64,000 nt of DNA from Shinella zoogloeoides. GTDB lineage: Bacteria > Pseudomonadota > Alphaproteobacteria > Rhizobiales > Rhizobiaceae. The translations under genes and the position numbers were made by a program. The notes beneath the pieces are model-generated. The model ran no database searches and was not told the DNA's origin. It saw only the letters and a list, made by a program, of their open reading frames with translations. The stretch covers positions 2,121,501 to 2,185,500 of the forward strand of contig NZ_CP093528.1 of assembly GCF_022682305.1 (NCBI RefSeq). The letters run 5' to 3'. Positions 37,320 to 45,740 of this stretch are shown piece after piece. Each line of letters starts with the position of its first letter. Within the stretch, counting starts at the first letter, position 1.

Positions 37320-39098
37320 TCAAACGAGCTGGCGGCCCTTGGCGTCGATCGCGTTGGCGACCGCTTCGTCCGTGGCTTCGTCGGGCAGCAGCATTTCGTT
37401 ATGCGCCTTGCCCGAGGGGATCATCGGGAAGCAGTTCGTCAGGTTCGCGACGCGGCAGTCGAAGATGACCGGGCGCTTGACGTCGATCATCTCCTGGATG
37501 GCCGCATCGAGATCGGCCGGCTTGTCGCAGGCGATGCCGACGCCGCCATAGGCTTCCGCCAGCTTGACGAAATCGGGCATGGCCTCCGTGTAGGAGTTCG
37601 ACAGGCGGTTGCCGTGCAGGAGCTGCTGCCACTGGCGCACCATGCCCATGTACTGGTTGTTCAGGATGAATATCTTGACCGGCAGGTCATACTGCACGGC
37701 GCAGCTCATTTCCTGGATGCACATCTGGATCGAGGCATCGCCGGCAATGTCGATGACGAGGCTGTCGCGATGCGCGACCTGCACGCCGATCGCCGCCGGG
37801 AAACCGTAGCCCATCGTGCCGAGGCCGCCCGAGGTCATCCAGCGGTTCGGCTGCTCGAAGCCGTAGAACTGCGCCGCCCACATCTGGTGCTGGCCGACTT
37901 CCGTGGTGATGTAGGTGTCGCGGTCCTTGGTCAGCTCGTAGAGCCGCTGGATCGCATATTGCGGCATGATAACGTCGTTGCTGTGGGTATAGGCGAACGA
38001 GTTGCGCGCCCGCCACTTGGCGATGGACGTCCACCAGTCGGCCTGCACCGCCTTGTCGTAGTCCTTCGCGCCGGCACGCCACTGGCGGACCATATCCTCC
38101 AGGACATTACCGACATCGCCGAGGATCGGAACGTCGACGCGGACGTTCTTGTTGATCGAGGACGGGTCGATGTCGATATGGATCTTCTTCGAGTTTGGCG
38201 AGAAGGCGTTGAGGCGGCCGGTGATACGGTCGTCGAAGCGCGCGCCGATGCAGACCATGACGTCGCAGTCATGCATCGCCATGTTCGCCTCGTAGGAACC
38301 GTGCATGCCCAGCATGCCCAGCCAGTTCTTGCCGGAGGCCGGATAGGCGCCGAGGCCCATCAGCGTCGAGGTGATCGGGAAGCCGGTGATCTCGACCAGT
38401 TCGCGCAGGAGGCGCGAGGCCTCCGGGCCGGAATTCACGACGCCGCCGCCGGAATAGATGATCGGCCGGCGGGCGGACTTCATCAGGCTGACGGCCGCCG
38501 CGATCTGGTTGGCGTCGCCCTGGACCTTCGGCTGGTAGCTCTTCTGGATGGGCGCGGCGGACGGCGGCGTATAGGTGCCGGTCGCGAACTGGACGTCCTT
38601 CGGGATGTCGACGACGACCGGGCCGGGACGGCCGGACTGCGCGACGCGGAACGCCTCATGGATGGTGCGGGCCAACTCGTTGACGTCCTTGACCAGCCAG
38701 TTGTGCTTGGTGCAGGGGCGCGTGATGCCAACCGTGTCGCATTCCTGGAAGGCGTCCGAGCCGATGAGCGTGGTCGGAACCTGGCCGGTGAGGCAGACGA
38801 GCGGGATGGAATCCATCAGGGCGTCCTGCAGCGGCGTGACGGCATTCGTCGCGCCGGGGCCGGAGGTGACGAGCATGACGCCGACCTTGCCGGTGGAGCG
38901 GGCATAGCCTTCGGCCATGTGGCCGGCGCCCTGCTCGTGACGCACGAGGATGTGCTCGATATCGTCCTGCTGGAATATCTCGTCATAGATCGGCAGGACG
39001 GCGCCGCCCGGATAGCCGAAGATATGTTCCACGCCGTTGTCTTTCAGGGCCTGCAAGACAATCTCGGCGCCCGTCATCTGGTTTTCTGTTCCGCTCAT
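37320..39098 (-). CDS. ilvB: Acetolactate synthase catalytic subunit
   Basis: Large subunit of acetohydroxyacid synthase, 592 aa (ilvI in some rhizobial annotations). TPP- and FAD-dependent, it makes acetolactate and acetohydroxybutyrate, the first common step of branched-chain amino-acid synthesis. Seen: GYPGGAVLPIYDEIFQ, catalytic Glu in VRHEQGAGHMAEGYAR, LVTSGPGATNAVTPLQ, and the TPP motif around IAGDASIQMCIQEM to NNQYMGMVRQWQ. The start ATG 39098 is chosen by family N-terminus; a second ATG lies slightly upstream. Controlled by the attenuator at 39155-39271. Confidence 0.97.
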   Translation of the reverse strand: MSGTENQMTGAEIVLQALKDNGVEHIFGYPGGAVLPIYDEIFQQDDIEHILVRHEQGAGHMAEGYARSTGKVGVMLVTSGPGATNAVTPLQDALMDSIPLVCLTGQVPTTLIGSDAFQECDTVGITRPCTKHNWLVKDVNELARTIHEAFRVAQSGRPGPVVVDIPKDVQFATGTYTPPSAAPIQKSYQPKVQGDANQIAAAVSLMKSARRPIIYSGGGVVNSGPEASRLLRELVEITGFPITSTLMGLGAYPASGKNWLGMLGMHGSYEANMAMHDCDVMVCIGARFDDRITGRLNAFSPNSKKIHIDIDPSSINKNVRVDVPILGDVGNVLEDMVRQWRAGAKDYDKAVQADWWTSIAKWRARNSFAYTHSNDVIMPQYAIQRLYELTKDRDTYITTEVGQHQMWAAQFYGFEQPNRWMTSGGLGTMGYGFPAAIGVQVAHRDSLVIDIAGDASIQMCIQEMSCAVQYDLPVKIFILNNQYMGMVRQWQQLLHGNRLSNSYTEAMPDFVKLAEAYGGVGIACDKPADLDAAIQEMIDVKRPVIFDCRVANLTNCFPMIPSGKAHNEMLLPDEATDEAVANAIDAKGRQLV

Positions 39099-39154
39099 CG
39101 GATTTCCGTCCGTCTCTTTTCGCATTTCAGGGTGATTATCGAATTTTCGGGCAT

Positions 39155-39179
39155 AAAAAAAGGCCCCTTGGAGGAGCCT
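39155..39179 (-). terminator. Attenuator terminator of the ilvBN leader
   Basis: On the minus strand AGGCTCC pairs with GGGGCCT around a TCCAA loop and is followed by seven T, 57 bp before the ilvB start. An intrinsic terminator placed between a leader ORF and the biosynthetic gene is the attenuator of a translation-sensing system. Confidence 0.9.
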
Positions 39180-39185
39180 GCTTAC

Positions 39186-39234
39186 CGCGCATGGGTGCTT
39201 TCGCCGGGTGGTTACACCACCCTGCCCATGCGCG
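39186..39234 (-). promoter_or_regulatory. ilvBN leader RNA structure (pause/competing stems)
   Basis: A 10-bp perfect pairing (CGCGCATGGG at 39225-39234 read on minus, with 39186-39195) encloses a 7-bp hairpin (39206-39222) that overlaps the last leader codons and stop. Ribosome stalling on the valine/isoleucine codons would block this structure and change folding of the downstream terminator. The pairing scheme is read from sequence; the switching model is by analogy with ilv/leu attenuators. Confidence 0.75.
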
Positions 39235-39271
39235 TTCCCACCACAAGAATGATAGCCGTCAGATTTTTCAT
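39212..39271 (-). CDS. ilvBN leader peptide (19 aa)
   Basis: Short ORF encoding MKNLTAIILVVGTRMGRVV. Seven of nineteen residues are Ile, Leu or Val, including IILVV and a terminal VV just before the stop. It ends 33 bp before the attenuator terminator. This is the signature of a branched-chain amino-acid leader peptide: scarcity of charged tRNA-Ile/Val/Leu stalls the ribosome and allows read-through into ilvB. Confidence 0.9.
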   Translation of the reverse strand: MKNLTAIILVVGTRMGRVV

Positions 39272-39422
39272 GGGGCGGATTGTTAGACACAAAGCAAACG
39301 CACGTCAACGCTTTTCCGGCCGTTTCGAAACGGCACGGGGCGGCAGAGGCCGCGAAAGACCCGAAACGCCTTGTTAAGCGGCCCCGGAGTATGATCGAGG
39401 CCGATGGCAAGGAGTGCCGCGA

Positions 39423-41468
39423 TTGCTCAACAATGATCTACAGACCTCTATCGTGGCCGGCGAGCAGGAACGGCGCGATGAAATGGCGGCAGGAAACCGC
39501 CTGCTCGGCCGCGTCGTCGCGTGCAGCGGCTCTCGCGCCACCATCAGCGCGCTGGCGCAGGCGGGCCAGACGGCCCTAACCGAACTATGGTCCGTCGGCC
39601 GGCTCATCTCCATTTCCGTCGGCCGCAACCGGGTCGTCGCCCTCGTCTATTCCATGTCCACCGACCAGCAGGGCTGGTCCGAGAACGGCGATACCGTCTT
39701 CCGCATCGAGGTCGAGCTTCTCGGCGAGGTCTATGTCGGCCCGGACGGGCGCGAGAAATTCTCCGCCGGCATCACCAACTATCCCTATCTCGGCGCCGTC
39801 GCCCACCGCATCCGCACCTCGGACCTCGCCAAGGTCTACGACACCGGCAAGCACGACGTCTGCGCAATCGGCAAGCTGACGCAGGACGACAGCCTCGACG
39901 CGACGATCCACGTGCCCTCCATGCTGGAGAAGCACTTCGCCATCGTCGGCACGACCGGCGTCGGCAAGTCCACCGCCGTCACGCTCCTGCTGCACAAGGC
40001 GATCCAGTCCGATCCCAAGCTGCGCGTGCTGATCCTCGACCCGCACAACGAATTCGCCGCCGCCTTCGGCGATCTTGCCGTCGTCATCGATACGGACACG
40101 CTGGACCTGCCCTTCTGGCTGTTCCGGCTGGAGGAATTCGCCGAAGTGATCTTCCGCGGCCGCCCGCCGGCGCCGGAGGAGATGGATATCCTGCGCGACC
40201 TCATCCCGGAGGCCAAGCGCGCCTTCCGCGGCTCGAACGAGAACGGCGTGATGCGCCGCACGAGTGAGAAAAGCTCGATGACCGCAGACACGCCCGTGCC
40301 CTTCCGCATCGCGGACCTGCTGGCGCTGATCGACGAGCGCATCGGACGGCTCGAAGGCCGGGCGGAGAAGCCGCACCTGCGCTCCCTCAAGGTCAAGATC
40401 ATGTCGGCGATCAACGACCCGCGCTACCACTTCATGTTCTCCTCGAACACGATCACCGACACGATCCTCGACACCATCGCCCGCATCTTCCGCATTCCCG
40501 GCGAGGACAAGCCGGTGACCACCTTCCAGCTCGCCGGCATTCCCTCGGAGGTCCTGAACTCCGTCGCCTCCGTTCTCTGCCGCATGGCCTTCGAGATCGG
40601 CCTATGGAGCAATGGCGGGGTGCACATGCTGGTGGTGTGCGAGGAAGCGCACCGCTACGTGCCGGCCGATCCCAAGCTCAGCTTCACGCCGACGCGCCAG
40701 GCCATCGCCCGTATCGCCAAGGAAGGCCGCAAATACGGCGTATCGCTCGGCATCATCACCCAGCGCCCCGGCGAACTGGACCCGACCATTCTCTCGCAGT
40801 GCTCGACGATCTTCGCGATGCGCCTTGCCAACGATCACGACCAGGAGATCATCCGCTCGGCGATCCCGAATTCCTCCGCCTCGACCACGAGCTTCATCTC
40901 CTCCATCGGCAACGGCGAGGCCATCGCCTTCGGCGAGGCCGTCGCGGTGCCCATGCGCATCCGCTTCTCGCGCGTGGCGGCCGACAGCCTGCCCAAGGCG
41001 AACGGCACTGGCGCGAAGACAGGGGACGAGACGCCGCAAAGCGTCGACCTGCGCTCCATCGTCACGCGCATGCGCTCGATTGCCGGCCCGGACATTTCCG
41101 GCTTCCAGAATTCCTATCTCTCCGCGCAGGACATGCCGACCGGCTACGAGGACGCCCCCTACGAGGACGAGGAGGACTATATCGACACGCTGCAGAACGC
41201 CGCGACGGCCCCCGCCGCCCCCGCGCCGTCCCTGCACGAGCCTTACCGGCCCGACATGCTGCCGGGCGCGGGCAGCGTCTACGGACAATCGACGCAGGAA
41301 CGCTTCGACACCATCCGCCGCGAACTGACCGGCGACCAACGCCCTGCCGCCGATCCTCATCGCCAGCCAGCGCGTCCCGCCTTCGGCGAGCCGCAGGAAC
41401 CACGCCGCGAAGGCTCCATCCGCGAACAGCTCCTCAAGAAGCCGCTCAGCAGCCTGATCCGGCGCTAG
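39423..41468 (+). CDS. HerA-like ATP-binding protein (DUF87)
   Basis: FtsK-HerA superfamily ATPase of 681 aa. Order: N-terminal HAS-barrel-like region (GRVVACSGSRATISALAQAG), Walker A GTTGVGKSTAVTLL, Walker B MLVVCEEAHRYVP, the FALRL-like arginine region IFAMRLANDHDQEII, then a proline/alanine-rich acidic tail. TTG 39423 with AAGGAG 8 bp upstream is the best start; GTG 39414 is possible. HerA proteins are hexameric DNA translocases often paired with NurA; no NurA is adjacent. The 3' end overlaps convergent miaA by 23 bp. Confidence 0.85.
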   Translation: MLNNDLQTSIVAGEQERRDEMAAGNRLLGRVVACSGSRATISALAQAGQTALTELWSVGRLISISVGRNRVVALVYSMSTDQQGWSENGDTVFRIEVELLGEVYVGPDGREKFSAGITNYPYLGAVAHRIRTSDLAKVYDTGKHDVCAIGKLTQDDSLDATIHVPSMLEKHFAIVGTTGVGKSTAVTLLLHKAIQSDPKLRVLILDPHNEFAAAFGDLAVVIDTDTLDLPFWLFRLEEFAEVIFRGRPPAPEEMDILRDLIPEAKRAFRGSNENGVMRRTSEKSSMTADTPVPFRIADLLALIDERIGRLEGRAEKPHLRSLKVKIMSAINDPRYHFMFSSNTITDTILDTIARIFRIPGEDKPVTTFQLAGIPSEVLNSVASVLCRMAFEIGLWSNGGVHMLVVCEEAHRYVPADPKLSFTPTRQAIARIAKEGRKYGVSLGIITQRPGELDPTILSQCSTIFAMRLANDHDQEIIRSAIPNSSASTTSFISSIGNGEAIAFGEAVAVPMRIRFSRVAADSLPKANGTGAKTGDETPQSVDLRSIVTRMRSIAGPDISGFQNSYLSAQDMPTGYEDAPYEDEEDYIDTLQNAATAPAAPAPSLHEPYRPDMLPGAGSVYGQSTQERFDTIRRELTGDQRPAADPHRQPARPAFGEPQEPRREGSIREQLLKKPLSSLIRR

Positions 41469-42360
41469 GATCGACCCGCGACCAGTTCTCGTCGAGCTGG
41501 TTGCGGAACCACGTCATCTGGCGCTTGGCATATTGCCGGGTCGCGACCGCGCCGCGCTCGATCACCTCGGCCGCGCTCATCTCGCCGGCCAGCATGGCGG
41601 CGATCTGCGGCACGCCGATGGCCTTCATCACCGGCATGGCGGGCGAAAGGTTCAATGCCAGCAGCGCCTTCACCTCTTCCACCGCACCCGTTTCCAGCAT
41701 CTGCCCGAAACGCCGGTCGATGCGGGCGGCAAGCGCCGCCCGGTCGGGCAGCACGACGATCTTCTCCGCCCGTTCCGGCGCGATGACCGCCGGCCCCGTG
41801 GCGGACTGGAAGAAGCCGATGGACCGCCCCGTCGCCTCCAGCACCTCGAGCGCCCGCACGATGCGCTGGCCGTCCCCCGGCATCAGGCGCGCCGCCGTCT
41901 CCGGGTCGCGCCGCGTCAGCTCCCGGTGCAGGGCCTCCGCCCCCTCGTCGGCGAGCCGGCCGCGCATCCGCTCGCGCACCTCCTCCGGGATCGCGGGCAT
42001 ATCCGACAGGCCGCCGGTCAGGGCGCGAAAATAGAGGCCCGTGCCGCCGACGAAGACAGGAAGCTTCTCCCGCTCGCGCAACTCCGCGACGACGGTCGTC
42101 GCCTCGCGCAACCAGTCGCCGGTGGAATAGGCTGCGCCCGCCGGCACATGGCCGTAAAGCCGGTGCTCGATGCCGGCCATGTCCGCCGGCTGCGGGCGCG
42201 CCGTCAGGATGTTCAGCGTGTCGTAGACCTGCATGCTGTCCGCATTGATCACGACGCCGCCGTGCTCGCCCGCGAGCCGCACGGCAAGCGCGGACTTGCC
42301 GCTTGCCGTCGGTCCCGTTATCAGGATCGCGTCCCGCTTTCGATCAAGGTTTCTCATCAT
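41446..42360 (-). CDS. miaA: tRNA dimethylallyltransferase
   Basis: MiaA, 304 aa, transfers dimethylallyl to N6 of A37 in tRNAs reading U-starting codons. Motifs: P-loop LITGPTASGKSALAVRLA, INADSMQVYDTLNILTARP, and GGTGLYFRALTGG. C-terminal RQYAKRQMTWFRNQ is typical. Tandem ATG codons at 42360 and 42357 start the gene; ATG 42360 overlaps the divergent serB start codon. The convergent HerA gene overlaps its end by 23 bp. Confidence 0.96.
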   Translation of the reverse strand: MMRNLDRKRDAILITGPTASGKSALAVRLAGEHGGVVINADSMQVYDTLNILTARPQPADMAGIEHRLYGHVPAGAAYSTGDWLREATTVVAELREREKLPVFVGGTGLYFRALTGGLSDMPAIPEEVRERMRGRLADEGAEALHRELTRRDPETAARLMPGDGQRIVRALEVLEATGRSIGFFQSATGPAVIAPERAEKIVVLPDRAALAARIDRRFGQMLETGAVEEVKALLALNLSPAMPVMKAIGVPQIAAMLAGEMSAAEVIERGAVATRQYAKRQMTWFRNQLDENWSRVDPSAGSGC

Positions 42361-43249
42361 GGCTTTCGTTGCCACGCTTGTCGCCAATCCGTCAAATCCT
42401 GTTCTGACGCCCGCCATCGCCGAGAAGGCCGCCGATGCGCTCAAGGCCTCGGGCCTCTACTGGCTTGCCGACGGCATCGCCTGCGATATCGCGCTGCGTG
42501 ACGGCAGCGATCCCGCTGCGGCGGAGAGCACGATCCGCGCGCTCATCGCCGGCGCGCCGGTCGACCTTGCCGTTCAGGATGCCGAGACGCGGCGCAAGAA
42601 ACTGCTGGTCGCCGACATGGATTCGACCATGATCGGCCAGGAATGCATCGACGAACTGGCCGCCGAAGTCGGCCTCAAGGACAGGGTCGCGGCCATCACC
42701 GCCCGCGCCATGAACGGCGAGATCGCCTTCGAGCCGGCCCTGCGCGAGCGCGTCGCGCTTCTGAAGGGCCTGCCGGTCTCCGTCGTCGACGACGTGATCG
42801 CAAGGCGCATCACGCTGACGCCGGGCGGCATGGAACTGATCGCGACGATGAAGGCCAAGGGCTATTACACCGCGCTCGTCTCCGGCGGCTTCACGGTCTT
42901 CACCAGCCGCATCGCCGCCACGCTGGGCTTCGACGAGAATCGCGCCAACATCCTGCTCGACGCCGACGGCAAGCTCACCGGCGACGTCGCCGAGCCCATT
43001 CTCGGCAAGCAGGCCAAGGTGGATGCGCTGTTGGAGATTTCCGAACGCCTCGGCCTCTCGCCGGACGAGGCCATGGCCGTCGGCGACGGTGCGAACGATC
43101 TTGGCATGCTGCATGCCTCCGGCGCGGGCGTCGCTTTGCACGCCAAGCCGGCCGTCGCGGCCGAGGCGAAAATCCGCATCGACCACGGCGACCTCACCGC
43201 CCTTCTCTACCTTCAGGGCTACCGAAAATCGGATTTCGTGACGGCCTGA
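42359..43249 (+). CDS. serB: Phosphoserine phosphatase
   Basis: SerB, 296 aa, HAD-superfamily phosphatase completing serine synthesis. The nucleophile motif is VADMDSTMIGQE; motif II is TALVSGGFTVF; motif III/IV is MAVGDGANDLGML. An N-terminal domain of about 75 residues precedes the HAD core. The ATG overlaps the first miaA start codon on the other strand, so the promoters lie inside each other's coding regions. The stop overlaps the next start (TGATG). Confidence 0.96.
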   Translation: MAFVATLVANPSNPVLTPAIAEKAADALKASGLYWLADGIACDIALRDGSDPAAAESTIRALIAGAPVDLAVQDAETRRKKLLVADMDSTMIGQECIDELAAEVGLKDRVAAITARAMNGEIAFEPALRERVALLKGLPVSVVDDVIARRITLTPGGMELIATMKAKGYYTALVSGGFTVFTSRIAATLGFDENRANILLDADGKLTGDVAEPILGKQAKVDALLEISERLGLSPDEAMAVGDGANDLGMLHASGAGVALHAKPAVAAEAKIRIDHGDLTALLYLQGYRKSDFVTA

Positions 43250-43815
43250 TGCGGATCGCCACGACGAAGCGTCTCACCCTGCGCAACTGGGAGGAAAAGG
43301 ACCGGGACCTCTTCCACGAGATCAACTCCAATCCCGTGGTCATGGAATTCTTCCCCTTCCTGCGCACACGCGCCCAGTCGGACGCACTCTTCGACCGCCT
43401 GCGCGACATCATCGCGCAAACCGGCTTCGGCTTCTACGCGCTCGCCGACCGGGCAACGGACGAGGCCATGGGCTTCTGCGGCCTCTCGCGCACCCACGGG
43501 CTGGAACCCCATATGGCGGATGGCACGATCGAGATCGGCTGGCGGCTGGCCAAGCGTCATTGGGGCCGCGGCTACATCACGGAGGCAGCGGAAAAACTGC
43601 TGGACTTCGGCTTCGAGGAAAGGCGCCTTCCCGAGATCGTCTCGTTCGCCGTAGCCGGCAATGCCCGCTCCATCGCCGTCATGCGGCGCATCGGCATGGT
43701 GGCCGCACCGGACCGCGATTTCAGCATGCCGGGCATCGCGGATGCCCGCGCCGAATTGCGCCCGCACGTCCTCTACACCCTCGACCATGCGGCCTGGCAG
43801 CAAAAAGGCCGCTGA
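43249..43815 (+). CDS. GNAT family N-acetyltransferase (RimJ/RimL-like)
   Basis: Acetyltransferase of 188 aa, GNAT fold. Marks: TKRLTLRNWEEKDRDLFHEI at the N-terminus and the acetyl-CoA loop WRLAKRHWGRGYITEAAEKL, then VAGNARSIAVMRRIGM. The start shares an adenine with the serB stop, so it is co-translated with serB. RimJ/RimL-like proteins acetylate ribosomal or small-molecule amines; the substrate is unknown. Confidence 0.9.
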   Translation: MRIATTKRLTLRNWEEKDRDLFHEINSNPVVMEFFPFLRTRAQSDALFDRLRDIIAQTGFGFYALADRATDEAMGFCGLSRTHGLEPHMADGTIEIGWRLAKRHWGRGYITEAAEKLLDFGFEERRLPEIVSFAVAGNARSIAVMRRIGMVAAPDRDFSMPGIADARAELRPHVLYTLDHAAWQQKGR

Positions 43816-43887
43816 AGCAACGCTCCAACGGCCTGAATCATTTTCTCGACAGCCGCCGCCAAGCCCCTGGCGGGACTCGGCCTTTCG

Positions 43888-45417
43888 TCAATCGATACGC
43901 ACCGTGACATAGCGCAGCGCCCCGCTGCGATTGGCGATCATCATCAGCGCGTTGCGACGGTCTTCCGACTTCAGCTTGGCGACGCGGCTCTTGACCTCTT
44001 CCGCCGTCGTGACGGTTTCCTGGCCGATCTCCACGATCACGTCGCCCGGCACGATGCCCCGCTCGGCGGCAGCCGAATCCGGCGCGACCTCGGTGATCAC
44101 CACGCCCTTGACGCTTTCCACGATATCGAAGGTCTTGCGCGCGTCTTGATCGAGATCGCCGATGCCCATGCCGAGAACCGTCTCGGTCTTCTTCGGTTCG
44201 GCCTGCTCGCCCGTTTCCGGTGTCGCGCCTTCATCCGTAGCGCCCTCGTCCTGCGTCGCGTCCTCCCCGGCATCGGTCGTGTCCTCGCCGTCCTCGAGAC
44301 GGCCGAGCGTGACCTTGACGGTCGTCTCCTTGCCGTTGCGCAGCAGGACGACATCCACTGCCTTGCCGACGGGGCTTTCGGCGACGACGCGCGGCAGGTC
44401 GCGCATCTCATGCACGTCCTTGCCGTCGAAGCGGATGATGACGTCGCCGGTCTGGATCGAGCCGTTGTCGACCGGCCCGCCCTTGATGATGCCGGCGACC
44501 AGCGCGCCCTTCGTCTCGGTCATGCCGAGGCTTTCGGCGATATCGTCGGTGACGGGCTGGATGCGCACGCCGAGCCAGCCGCGCCGCGTCTCGCCGAATT
44601 CGCGAAGCTGGGTGAAGATGTTCTGCGCCAGTTCCGTCGGCACGGAGAAGCCGATGCCGATGGAGCCACCCGACGGCGAGATGATCGCCGTGTTGATGCC
44701 GATGACCTCGCCCTTCATGTTGAACAGCGGGCCGCCGGAATTGCCCCGGTTGATGGCCGCGTCCGTCTGGATGAAGTTATCGTAGGGGCCGGCATTGATG
44801 TTGCGGCCACGGGCGGAAATGATGCCGACCGTGACCGAGCCGCCGAGGCCGAACGGATTGCCGATCGCCATCACCCAGTCGCCAATGCGCATGATGCGGG
44901 AATCGCCGAAGGGCACGGCCTTCAGCGGCGTCTTCGGCTCGACCTTGAGAAGAGCAAGGTCTGTCTTGGGATCCGTACCGACGAGCTTGGCCTTCAGCTT
45001 GGAGCCGTTGGCGAAGTTCACCTCGATATCATCGGCGCCCTCGATGACGTGGTTGTTCGTGGCGATGAAGCCCGAGGGATCGATGACGAAGCCGGAGCCG
45101 AGCGAATTGACCGTCTGCGGCTGGTTGGAGCCTTCGCCGCCCTCGCCCTTGAAGAATTCGTCGAAGAAATCCTGGAACGGCGAGCCTTCCGGCACCTGCG
45201 GCACCGGCCCCTTGTCCTCGTCCTTGACGTTCTGCGAGGTGGAGATGTTCACCACCGCGTCGAGCAGGCTTTCGGCGAGATCGGCGACGGATTCCGGGCC
45301 GGACGGCTTCACCTCGGCCGCCGCCGGAACCGCGAGCGGCCCTCCCGCGACCAGCGAGAAAGTCACCGCGAGCGCGAGCGCTGCATGGGCTGCGCTGGAC
45401 CTCGTCTTCAAAGCCAT
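43888..45417 (-). CDS. Do-family periplasmic serine protease (DegP/HtrA-like)
   Basis: HtrA/DegP protease-chaperone of 509 aa with an N-terminal signal region. Catalytic triad: His123 (TNNHVIEGAD), Asp153 (KTDLALLKV), Ser227 (RGNSGGPLF). Two PDZ domains follow. The linker between them has a strongly acidic threonine/glutamate-rich insert (LEDGEDTTDAGEDATQDEGA), longer than in E. coli. ATG 45417 has GAGG 9 bp upstream; an ATG 9 bp earlier lacks spacing. It sits after hflKC as in many alphaproteobacteria, a membrane protein quality-control cluster. Confidence 0.95.
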   Translation of the reverse strand: MALKTRSSAAHAALALAVTFSLVAGGPLAVPAAAEVKPSGPESVADLAESLLDAVVNISTSQNVKDEDKGPVPQVPEGSPFQDFFDEFFKGEGGEGSNQPQTVNSLGSGFVIDPSGFIATNNHVIEGADDIEVNFANGSKLKAKLVGTDPKTDLALLKVEPKTPLKAVPFGDSRIMRIGDWVMAIGNPFGLGGSVTVGIISARGRNINAGPYDNFIQTDAAINRGNSGGPLFNMKGEVIGINTAIISPSGGSIGIGFSVPTELAQNIFTQLREFGETRRGWLGVRIQPVTDDIAESLGMTETKGALVAGIIKGGPVDNGSIQTGDVIIRFDGKDVHEMRDLPRVVAESPVGKAVDVVLLRNGKETTVKVTLGRLEDGEDTTDAGEDATQDEGATDEGATPETGEQAEPKKTETVLGMGIGDLDQDARKTFDIVESVKGVVITEVAPDSAAAERGIVPGDVIVEIGQETVTTAEEVKSRVAKLKSEDRRNALMMIANRSGALRYVTVRID

Positions 45418-45541
45418 GTTCGGCATCCTCTTTGTCTTGCTGTCACGGCGAGTGTTTGCCCCGGATACGGCAAAAATCAGTCCGCCATAATGATTTGCCG
45501 CGAAGTCTTGCCCGTCTTCGCAGCCGCCCGCAAGGGCGGTT

Positions 45542-45730
45542 TCATACGCCGCGAATGAACCACACCATCAGGACGCCGAGCGCGACGGCGACGAGGCCGA
45601 AGGTTCGCAACTGGTTTTCCGGAATTTGCGGCAGATATTCCGCCATGCGCTTCAAAGCCGAAGGGGCCAGTGCGTACACCAGCCCCTCGATGATCAGGAA
45701 GAACGCGATCCCCGTCAGGAAATCGGACAT
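45542..45730 (-). CDS. DUF2065 family membrane protein
   Basis: Protein of 62 aa with two hydrophobic helices (FLTGIAFFLIIEGLVYALAP and LRTFGLVAVALGVLMVWFIR). DUF2065 (YjeT-like) genes follow hflC in many proteobacteria, as here; it starts 10 bp after the hflC stop. Function unknown, presumably linked to the HflKC membrane complex. Confidence 0.88.
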   Translation of the reverse strand: MSDFLTGIAFFLIIEGLVYALAPSALKRMAEYLPQIPENQLRTFGLVAVALGVLMVWFIRGV

Positions 45731-45740
45731 GGAAGCGTTC

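Noticed and set aside
39099..39410. N-terminal extension of IlvB by about 100 residues
   Set aside because: The upstream in-frame stretch contains the leader peptide, stems and terminator in another frame and has no IlvB-like sequence; the family start is at 39098.
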